A stretch of DNA of 22,354 bases from Sulfurovum sp. GTDB lineage: Bacteria; Campylobacterota; Campylobacteria; Campylobacterales; Sulfurovaceae. Below the pieces are notes generated by a model, which was not told where the DNA came from, ran no database searches, and saw only the letters and a list, made by a program, of their open reading frames with translations. The DNA lies in assembly GCA_023955225.1 (NCBI GenBank), contig JAGSGJ010000034.1, positions 1 through 22,354 of the forward strand. Reading direction: 5' to 3'. Position 1 is the first letter of the stretch. The number at the start of each line of letters is the position of its first letter. A program made the position numbers and the translations under genes. Of the stretch, positions 7,804-12,734 are shown one piece after another.

Positions 7804-7927
7804 TAGGATATTGTGCTTATTTGCGACCAGTCGCATGAGCCAAGAGCTGAAGTTATCGCTAGTGTATACCCTTGGGTGTGTCATAGTGACAACGTAGTTT
7901 TTTTGGCTTAGCTTAATAAGTGTCCTA
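7804..7927 (+). ncRNA. Candidate structured RNA / cis-regulatory leader of metX
   Basis: Hand folding gives a compact architecture. A closing stem pairs 7804–7810 with 7921–7927 and 7816–7821 with 7915–7920, with a five-base 5' bulge. A small hairpin forms from TGCGA (7822–7826) and TCGCA (7831–7835) with loop CCAG. A long, nearly continuous hairpin runs from 7838 to 7908: 7838–7841 with 7905–7908, 7842–7849 with 7895–7902, 7852–7861 with 7884–7893 (one A·C mismatch), and 7864–7870 with 7875–7881, closed by a CTTG tetraloop. About 28 pairs lie in this hairpin. I do not recognise a known riboswitch or housekeeping RNA in it. It sits 17 bases upstream of metX, so a cis-regulator is the simplest reading; an independent small RNA is the alternative. 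No computed folding energy is available. Confidence 0.45.
7842..7904 (+). terminator. Attenuator-like hairpin followed by T7 in the metX leader
   Basis: The long hairpin (core 7852–7893, extended base to 7842/7902) is followed by GTAG and seven Ts (7898–7904). This resembles an intrinsic terminator 40 bases ahead of the metX start. Because the Ts can also pair with A/G bases at 7842–7846 and TTGGCT can pair with AGCCAA (7838–7843), two competing folds are possible, as in attenuators. It could equally be the terminator of an independent RNA of about 100 bases. Confidence 0.4.
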
Positions 7928-7944
7928 TAATAAAAAAGCAGTCT

Positions 7945-9039
7945 ATGAAAATCACAACTAAAACAGCACAGTTCAGCTCTCCTCTCTACCTTGAGAGTGG
8001 GCGTATCTTAGAACCGTATGAAATCGCCTATGAGACATACGGGGTACTAAATGAAGATAAATCTAATGTTGTTTTAGTGTGTCATGCACTGAGTGGTTCT
8101 CATCATGCAGCCGGAATATATGAAGGTGAGCAAAAAGCTGGTTGGTGGGATGGACTGATCGGTGACGGTAAAGCTATCGATACCAGAAAATATTTTGTCA
8201 TCTGTACAAATGTAATAGGTTCCTGTTTTGGTACAACCGGACCTATGAATAACAACTATCCCAGTGAAGATCCTTATAGACTTAGATTCCCTGTAGTGAC
8301 CATCAAAGATATGGTACGTGCACAGATGCATCTTCTTTCGCAAATGGGTATCTATCGTGTACGTGCGATAGTGGGTGGTTCTATGGGGGGTATGCAAGCA
8401 CTTCAATTTGCCGTAGATTACCCGAATTTTGCAGATGATATCATCTCTCTTGCCGCTACATATGCAACAAGACCCTGGACCATGGCATTTAACAAAGTTG
8501 CAGTAGAAGCGATACGTAGAGACCCACGATTTAAGCATGGTAATTATGAGAAAGATGCTTTTAAGGAAGAAGGTTTGGATGGTTTAGCCATAGGGCGTAT
8601 AGCTGGACACATCTCTTACCTTGCCCCTGATTCAATGGATGATAAATTTGGACGTAACTATGTCAACAATGATGGTCTTTTTGAACTTTTTGGACGTTAC
8701 GAGGTAGAAAGATATATGGAATACAATACCAATAACTTTTCACGTATTTTTGACCCGCTTTCTTATCTATATATAGTCAAAGCGATTAATACGTTTAATC
8801 TAAGCCGTGGGTATGACTCCTTGCATGATGCAATTTCACGCATTAAAGCAAATGTACATTTGATAAGTTTTTCATCTGATTATCTGTTTTTCCCTTCGGA
8901 GATGGAACATATTGCCAAGATGATGAAACGTAATGGACAGATCTATAGTTACCTTGAAGTTCAGAGTGATTATGGTCATGATGCCTTTTTGGTAGAGTTA
9001 GATAAATTTGAAGATAATATCAAGGATGTATTACAATGA
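7945..9039 (+). CDS. metX: Homoserine O-acetyltransferase
   Basis: MetX is a cytoplasmic alpha/beta hydrolase-fold enzyme that transfers acetyl from acetyl-CoA to homoserine, the first dedicated step of methionine synthesis here. The triad is complete: Ser146 in GGSMGGMQAL, Asp312 in SFSSDYLFFP and His345 in YGHDAFL. The 364-residue length fits the family, and the N-terminus (LESGRILEPYEIAYETYG) with the CHALSGSHHAAG segment is typical. The ATG at 7945 has only an A-rich stretch before it and no clear Shine-Dalgarno sequence, which fits control by the structured leader immediately upstream. The stop overlaps the xseB start by four bases (ATGA). Some family members use succinyl-CoA; acetyl specificity is inferred from the neighbouring metY. 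Confidence 0.95.
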   Translation: MKITTKTAQFSSPLYLESGRILEPYEIAYETYGVLNEDKSNVVLVCHALSGSHHAAGIYEGEQKAGWWDGLIGDGKAIDTRKYFVICTNVIGSCFGTTGPMNNNYPSEDPYRLRFPVVTIKDMVRAQMHLLSQMGIYRVRAIVGGSMGGMQALQFAVDYPNFADDIISLAATYATRPWTMAFNKVAVEAIRRDPRFKHGNYEKDAFKEEGLDGLAIGRIAGHISYLAPDSMDDKFGRNYVNNDGLFELFGRYEVERYMEYNTNNFSRIFDPLSYLYIVKAINTFNLSRGYDSLHDAISRIKANVHLISFSSDYLFFPSEMEHIAKMMKRNGQIYSYLEVQSDYGHDAFLVELDKFEDNIKDVLQ

Positions 9040-9245
9040 AAAATGAAACATTTGAAGAAAGATTAGAACATTCAAAAGAGTTACTTGAAAAACTTATGAA
9101 TCCGGAAATTACACTTGAAGAGTCTGTAAAGCTCTATGAAGAGGGATTGAAAAATATCAAAGAAGCACAAACACTTATAGAAGAAGCCAAAACAAAGATC
9201 ACTGTCATAGAACAAGCCAACCAAAATGCGGGAGATACTCTATAA
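9036..9245 (+). CDS. xseB: Exodeoxyribonuclease VII small subunit
   Basis: XseB binds the large subunit XseA to form exonuclease VII, which degrades single-stranded DNA to short oligonucleotides. The 69-residue product has the family pattern: FEERLEHSKELLEKLMNPEITLEESVKLYEEGLK followed by a helical segment rich in Glu and Lys, predicted to be coiled coil. To keep within clear evidence, the key residues are the LEESVKLYEEG motif at about residues 30–40. It overlaps metX by four bases and the next gene by one base (TAATG), so it is almost certainly translated from the metX transcript. The large subunit gene xseA is not in this window. Confidence 0.9.
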   Translation: MKNETFEERLEHSKELLEKLMNPEITLEESVKLYEEGLKNIKEAQTLIEEAKTKITVIEQANQNAGDTL

Positions 9246-10048
9246 TGGCACAACTTGTTGTAGCTGCGCTTCAACTGCCAACACTGGGTATGAATGCCAC
9301 TAGGCTTGAGTTTTATCTGAAACAAGCCAAGCAAAGAAATGCAGATGTGATGCTTCTTGGTGAGTATGTACTCAATCACTTTTTCAAAGAGTTTGCTACA
9401 ATGGCACCCAATATGGTCAAAGAGCAGACGCGTAAACATACAGAACTTCTTAAAAATCTTTCTGAAAAATATGACATTGTTTTTGTTGCACCTATTATTG
9501 TGACTAAAAAGGATGGATACCATAAAACCATCGTGAAGATCACGCCTAAGACCACAAGATATTATGAACAGCAGATTCTTCTTCCTTATGCGCATTGGAA
9601 TGAAAAGAAATTTTTTGCCAATCCTATTAAACCACTCAAAGACCCTATGACATTCAATATCAAAGGATTCAAGGTAATGGTTATGGCTGGATTTGAACTT
9701 CATTTTGACCACTTTTGGCAAAGAGCAACTGAAAAGAAGATCGACCTTGTCCTTCTTCCTACCGCTTCAACATTTGGGTCTCATAACCGTTGGAGAGAGA
9801 TCATTAAAACAAAAGCCTTTTTACATGGGTGTTATATCCTTAGAGCAAACCGTTTAGGTGAATACAGTGACAATGAAGTTAAATGGAAGTTTTATGGTGA
9901 CACGATGCTGGTCTCTCCAGAGGGTGAAGTAGATATGATGCTTGAAGATAAAGAGTCCATGTTGGTTGAGGTGATAGATAAAAGAGAAGTTTTAGAACAC
10001 CGAAAAGCATGGGGGTTTGAGAAAGAGTTACAGTTAAGAACTGAATAG
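9245..10048 (+). CDS. Nitrilase-superfamily (carbon-nitrogen hydrolase fold) protein with a degenerate active site
   Basis: The 267-residue protein has the overall nitrilase-superfamily layout, with strands such as VVAALQLPT at the N-terminus, LLGEYVLNHFF, a middle RYYEQQILLPY segment and VLLPTAST. Active members use a Glu-Lys-Cys triad. By motif alignment the Glu is kept (Glu40), but the Lys position is Gln109 (YEQQILLP in place of Y-x-K-x-x-L) and the nucleophile position is Gly149 (MAGFELHFD in place of I-C-Y-E-L-x-F-P). The protein is therefore probably not an amidohydrolase and may act as a binding or structural partner. The frame is intact and coupled to xseB by a one-base overlap, so it does not look like a pseudogene. 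The fold assignment is fairly firm; the function is unknown. Confidence 0.8.
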   Translation: MAQLVVAALQLPTLGMNATRLEFYLKQAKQRNADVMLLGEYVLNHFFKEFATMAPNMVKEQTRKHTELLKNLSEKYDIVFVAPIIVTKKDGYHKTIVKITPKTTRYYEQQILLPYAHWNEKKFFANPIKPLKDPMTFNIKGFKVMVMAGFELHFDHFWQRATEKKIDLVLLPTASTFGSHNRWREIIKTKAFLHGCYILRANRLGEYSDNEVKWKFYGDTMLVSPEGEVDMMLEDKESMLVEVIDKREVLEHRKAWGFEKELQLRTE

Positions 10049-10100
10049 TGCTTTCTTACCCAATATAAACTTGTATGAGAATTGATAAAAAGGATTTGAT

Positions 10101-10775
10101 ATGACACCAGAACAATACTTTAATAGACAGATACAGTTATGGGGTGAGGCTACACAAAAGGCACTTCAACATAAGAAGATAGCTATTATCGGTTCTGGTG
10201 GTTTGGGATGTACTTTGGCAATGGCTCTAGGTACTTCAGGTATAGGCGAGATACACATGGTGGATTTCGATACTGTTTCAAATCATAACATACATAGACA
10301 AATAGCATTTACGCTTGAGGACGAAGGGAAAAATAAAGCCAAAGCAGTCGCTGCGCTTATTGAGTCTAAAAACCCTTTTGTGAAGGCATTAGCTTTTGAT
10401 ATGGATTTTGATGCATTTAAAGGTATGGGAAATAGTTATGACCTTATACTTGATGCGACGGATAATCTTCCCGTTAGAGGTGAGATAGATAAACATGCAA
10501 AAGAGACAAATACCCCTTGGATCTATGCCAGTGTAGAAGAGTTTAACGGACAGGTTTGTTTCTTTGATGAAGCAAATTTTCAAGTCTTTAACATTTCTGA
10601 TCATAAACCTGGTGGTATCGCTGCACCGATAGTGATGCACATTGGGTCACTTCAGGCAAACCTTGCATTGAGATATCTTACAGGGCTTTCTGTGACAAAA
10701 GATAAACTCTATTATCTCTATTTTAATGATGAAGGTGAGTTGATCACACAAAAATTTGGCATGCCAAAGGTCTAA
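10101..10775 (+). CDS. ThiF/MoeB/HesA-family E1-like adenylating protein, short form without zinc cysteines
   Basis: The 224-residue protein has the E1-like adenylation core: GSGGLG at residues 31–36, the VDFD pair ending at Asp57, HNIHRQ with Arg66, Lys residues near 78–81 and ATDN with Asp121. ThiF and MoeB use this core to adenylate the C-terminal glycine of ThiS or MoaD. The region that normally carries two CxxC zinc pairs and the catalytic cysteine is shortened here (FQVFNISDHKPGG before IAAPIV); the only cysteines are Cys37 and Cys153. It may still adenylate a partner, but it differs from standard ThiF or MoeB. It lies 52 bases after the degenerate nitrilase gene with an AAGG ribosome binding site and probably belongs to the same operon. 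The true partner is unknown. Confidence 0.82.
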   Translation: MTPEQYFNRQIQLWGEATQKALQHKKIAIIGSGGLGCTLAMALGTSGIGEIHMVDFDTVSNHNIHRQIAFTLEDEGKNKAKAVAALIESKNPFVKALAFDMDFDAFKGMGNSYDLILDATDNLPVRGEIDKHAKETNTPWIYASVEEFNGQVCFFDEANFQVFNISDHKPGGIAAPIVMHIGSLQANLALRYLTGLSVTKDKLYYLYFNDEGELITQKFGMPKV

Positions 10776-10792
10776 ATCTAAACAAATAGTGC

Positions 10793-10798
10793 TAAAAT
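10793..10798 (+). promoter_or_regulatory. Putative -10 box of the lipoprotein–ridA pair
   Basis: TAAAAT in the context TAGTGCTAAAATGATG lies 18 bases after the ThiF-like gene. A start near 10805 would leave a leader of about 20 bases that includes the AAAGGA ribosome binding site (10812–10817). Confidence 0.4.
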
Positions 10799-10825
10799 GA
10801 TGAGAAAGAACAAAGGATTATTAAA

Positions 10826-11155
10826 TTGAAAACATTACTTTTATCAATCATGATCTTATTTTTTGTCGGATGTACGCAAGAAACACAGAACAGTCTGAGT
10901 CGTTCACTTCAAAACTGGACAGGCACAAATGGTGTGCTTGATATATATGCCGGTGATAAATTGGTACATAAGTTTATCAAGATAGATAAACTTTCAACAG
11001 CGTATGGAAGTAATGATAGCAAGATGAGACCTTATCGTTATGGATATGGATATGATGATATAAACTTTAACGGCAAAAAAGATGAGGGAGAGATGAAAGT
11101 GTATTTTGAATTCTCTGACTACTCTACATCGTATGTATTTTATGAAAGAAACTAA
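10826..11155 (+). CDS. Small lipoprotein with an EF-hand-like loop, unknown function
   Basis: The 109-residue product starts with a lipoprotein signal (MKTLLLSIMILFFVGC), with the lipidated cysteine at residue 16 after FVG. The mature part is rich in Tyr and Asp and contains DINFNGKKDEGE at 78–89. This matches the 12-residue EF-hand loop at positions 1, 3, 5, 6, 9 and 12 (Asp78, Asn80, Asn82, Gly83, Asp86, Glu89), so it may bind calcium. Position 8 is Lys instead of the usual hydrophobic residue, and I see no flanking EF helices. Translation starts at TTG, supported by AAAGGA eight bases upstream and by the signal peptide beginning there. ridA follows after 13 bases. The family is not recognised. 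Confidence 0.8.
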   Translation: MKTLLLSIMILFFVGCTQETQNSLSRSLQNWTGTNGVLDIYAGDKLVHKFIKIDKLSTAYGSNDSKMRPYRYGYGYDDINFNGKKDEGEMKVYFEFSDYSTSYVFYERN

Positions 11156-11168
11156 GGAGAACAGGTAA

Positions 11169-11558
11169 ATGAAATTTATTTCAACAGAAGAGGCACCGGC
11201 AGCAATAGGACCATACTCACAAGCAGTTGAGGCAAATGGTTTCATCTATACATCAGGACAGATAGCACTCACACCAGAAGGTGTAATGGCTGCAGATGAT
11301 GTAGAGAACCAAACACATCAAGTGATGAAAAATCTTTTTTATGTACTTGAAGCAGGAGGGGCTCACTTCAATGATGTGATCAAAACGACGATATTTTTAG
11401 CAGATATGAATGACTTTGAAAAAGTGAATGCGATCTATGCACATTATTTTGGGACACATAAGCCAGTACGCAGCACAGTGGCAGTGAAGACACTTCCAAA
11501 AAATGCACTTGTAGAGATAGATTGTATCGCTCTTTCTGGGGTAGATTATAATTATTAG
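11169..11558 (+). CDS. ridA: RidA family reactive intermediate (enamine/imine) deaminase
   Basis: RidA hydrolyses the reactive 2-aminoacrylate-type enamines and imines released by PLP enzymes, protecting other PLP enzymes. The 129-residue length is standard. The signatures are present: GPYSQAVEANGFIYTSGQ near residues 14–31, the key arginine at Arg101 in KPVRSTVAV, and Glu116 in LVEIDCIAL. Conservation of the arginine favours a true deaminase over the inactive Rid subgroups. The ribosome binding site AAGGAG lies eleven bases before the ATG. PLP enzymes such as MetY nearby could be a source of its substrates, but that link is only inference. Confidence 0.93.
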   Translation: MKFISTEEAPAAIGPYSQAVEANGFIYTSGQIALTPEGVMAADDVENQTHQVMKNLFYVLEAGGAHFNDVIKTTIFLADMNDFEKVNAIYAHYFGTHKPVRSTVAVKTLPKNALVEIDCIALSGVDYNY

Positions 11559-11622
11559 AGACAAAAGCAGTGAATACTTTAGGAAATGGTTTAGTTTAAA
11601 AAAATATTAAAACAAATTTGGG

Positions 11623-11628
11623 TATAAT
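11623..11628 (+). promoter_or_regulatory. -10 box of the rplU–rpmA operon
   Basis: A perfect TATAAT sits in the context TTTGGGTATAATCAC, after an A/T-rich stretch. A start near 11635 gives a leader of about 34 bases. The element shows that reading frames beginning at TTG 11618 cannot be the natural start of rplU. Confidence 0.65.
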
Positions 11629-11668
11629 CACAAACTTTTTAAAAAACAATAGATATAAAGGGTTTGCA

Positions 11669-11974
11669 ATGTACGCAATCATTAAAGCAAGTGGTCAACA
11701 ATTCAAAGTTCAAGAGGGTGATATCATCTGTTTTGACAACATGAGTCTTGAACCAAAAGCAGCGGTAGAATTTAAAGAAGTTCTAGCGCTGGACAACGGT
11801 GAATTAACTGTAGGAGCTCCTTTCGTAGAGGGTGCTGTAGTTAAAGGTGAAGTGATCAATGAAGGTAGAGATAAAAAAGTTATCATCTACAAGAAAAGAA
11901 GAAGAAAAGATTCAAAACTTAAAAGAGGTTTCAGAAGAGACTTTACAAGAGTTAGAATTACTAAAATAGCATAA
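11669..11974 (+). CDS. rplU: 50S ribosomal protein L21
   Basis: L21 binds 23S rRNA in the large subunit. From ATG 11669 the protein has 101 residues, the normal size, starting MYAIIKASGQQFKVQEGD, which matches the family N-terminus. The C-terminal YKKRRRKDSKLKRGFRR stretch is the usual basic rRNA-binding tail. A longer in-frame extension back to 11618 would begin inside the -10 box of the promoter, so I reject it. The ribosome binding site is AAAGGG (11658–11662). rpmA follows nine bases after the stop, as in most bacteria. Confidence 0.97.
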   Translation: MYAIIKASGQQFKVQEGDIICFDNMSLEPKAAVEFKEVLALDNGELTVGAPFVEGAVVKGEVINEGRDKKVIIYKKRRRKDSKLKRGFRRDFTRVRITKIA

Positions 11975-11983
11975 GGAGCTCAG

Positions 11984-12238
11984 ATGGCACACAAGAAAGG
12001 ACAAGGGTCCACTCAAAATAACCGTGATTCAGCTGGACGTCGTTTAGGCGTTAAAAAATTTGGTGGTGAGGCAGTTATCCCTGGTAACATTATCATCAGA
12101 CAAAGAGGAACTAAAGTTCACCCAGGGAATGGTGTAGGAATGGGTAAAGACCATACTATATTTGCACTTGTTGAAGGTGTAGTTAAATTTGATAACAGAT
12201 CTGCTACTCAAAAGAAAGTTTCAGTAGTACCTGCATAA
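11984..12238 (+). CDS. rpmA: 50S ribosomal protein L27
   Basis: L27 sits near the peptidyl transferase centre of the 50S subunit. The 84-residue product begins MAHKKGQGSTQNNRDSAG, with the flexible N-terminus reaching toward the P-site, followed by RRLGVKKFGGE and the conserved RQRGTKVHPG. The start is the mature-type Met-Ala, with no Firmicutes-type cleavable N-terminal extension. It follows rplU with an AAGGAG ribosome binding site and ends nine bases before a double hairpin terminator. Confidence 0.98.
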   Translation: MAHKKGQGSTQNNRDSAGRRLGVKKFGGEAVIPGNIIIRQRGTKVHPGNGVGMGKDHTIFALVEGVVKFDNRSATQKKVSVVPA

Positions 12239-12246
12239 TCCCTATC

Positions 12247-12309
12247 TAAGTCCGACAAGTTCGGACTTATTAATCTGATGTACATCAGATTAATTTCCCT
12301 CTTTTTTTT
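12247..12309 (+). terminator. Tandem hairpins and T8: terminator of rplU–rpmA, overlapping the end of a convergent gene
   Basis: The first hairpin pairs TAAGTCCGA (12247–12255) with TCGGACTTA (12261–12269). The second is a perfect 26-base palindrome at 12269–12294, with arms of 11 bases around GTAC. Eight Ts follow at 12302–12309. The palindrome covers the TAA stop (12290–12292) of the minus-strand lipoprotein gene, so it can also form at the 3' end of that mRNA and may work in both directions, although no T run follows on the minus strand. Confidence 0.8.
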
Positions 12310-12598
12310 CATCCTCTATAACCAATAGATGTCTACATCTGTTACGACCTAAAAACCAACCATCATTATAACCTTTATCTTTATTAAAGAGCGCATGTGA
12401 TTTTCTATACAGACCTTTAGCCGTGGTACATCCATCGGTAATCCCTTGTTGATAGTTTGCAGAAAAGTTTTTACCAAAATAGATACCGCTGTGATAATAT
12501 CCACTTTTAGCTACAGGATCTTTTTTATGGCCACATCCGGTCAAATAGAATAATGTACTAGCAATTAGCAAGAATGATATAGATTTTCGATAAAACAT
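12290..12598 (-). CDS. Small lipoprotein, unknown function, inserted between rpmA and obgE
   Basis: The 102-residue product has a basic start, a hydrophobic signal segment and the lipobox LTGC with Cys22. The mature domain carries two similar glycine-aspartate-cysteine elements, GITDGCTTAKG (residues 52–62) and YNDGWFLGRNRC (77–88). Their cysteines Cys57 and Cys88 could form a disulfide outside the cytoplasm. The C-terminus is charged (EDEKKEGN). It runs against its neighbours and separates rpmA from obgE, which are usually adjacent in this phylum. A -10 box lies about 30 bases upstream (12627–12632), and AAAGG occurs shortly before the ATG. I do not recognise the family. Lipoprotein nature is clear; function is unknown. 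Confidence 0.8.
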   Translation of the reverse strand: MFYRKSISFLLIASTLFYLTGCGHKKDPVAKSGYYHSGIYFGKNFSANYQQGITDGCTTAKGLYRKSHALFNKDKGYNDGWFLGRNRCRHLLVIEDEKKEGN

Positions 12599-12626
12599 AT
12601 ATTCGCCTTTTAGATCAAATATGAAA

Positions 12627-12632
12627 ATTATA
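12627..12632 (-). promoter_or_regulatory. -10 box of the minus-strand lipoprotein gene
   Basis: On the minus strand a perfect TATAAT is preceded by CGC and followed by TTTCAT, leaving a leader of about 22 bases before the ATG at 12598. It is back to back with the obgE promoter, whose -10 is only 22 bases away. Confidence 0.6.
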
Positions 12633-12654
12633 GCGATTATTCCCCTAATTTAGG

Positions 12655-12660
12655 TATAAT
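12655..12660 (+). promoter_or_regulatory. -10 box of the obgE operon
   Basis: A perfect TATAAT in the context TTTAGGTATAATCTCG. A start near 12667 gives a leader of about 68 bases that contains a terminator-like hairpin. Confidence 0.65.
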
Positions 12661-12674
12661 CTCGTAATTCATAT

Positions 12675-12714
12675 ACTATGGTCATATACGTAGGGTATAT
12701 ACAGTAGTTTTTTT
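12675..12714 (+). terminator. Attenuator-like hairpin plus T7 in the obgE leader
   Basis: ATATAC (12684–12689) pairs with GTATAT (12695–12700) around loop GTAGG. The stem extends outward through GT/AC and ACTAT/GTAGT (12675–12679 with 12704–12708), with one mismatch and one bulge. Seven Ts follow at 12708–12714, 20 bases before the obgE start. The stem is AU-rich and so of modest strength. It lies downstream of the predicted obgE promoter, which makes attenuation possible. Confidence 0.35.
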
Positions 12715-12734
12715 CATAAGATTAAAGGTTATAA

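Noticed and set aside
7852..7893. Integron attC-like site in the hairpin with GTT and AAC ends
   Set aside because: The orientation of the GTT and AAC elements is opposite to that of attC core sites, and no cassette or integrase is nearby.
7804..7927. SAM-I, SAM-II, cobalamin, TPP or T-box identity for the metX leader
   Set aside because: None of the conserved core strings of these classes could be recognised by eye in the leader, and the overall architecture differs. A 6S-like RNA is not excluded, but 124 bases is short for it.
9134..9721. 195-residue minus-strand open frame
   Set aside because: It lies antisense to xseB and the nitrilase-like gene, is rich in Cys, His, Ile and Lys as reverse-strand shadows are, shows no family motif and has no ribosome binding site.
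11618..11668. TTG at 11618 as the start of rplU
   Set aside because: It would place the start codon before and across the TATAAT box at 11623–11628; the family N-terminus begins at ATG 11669.
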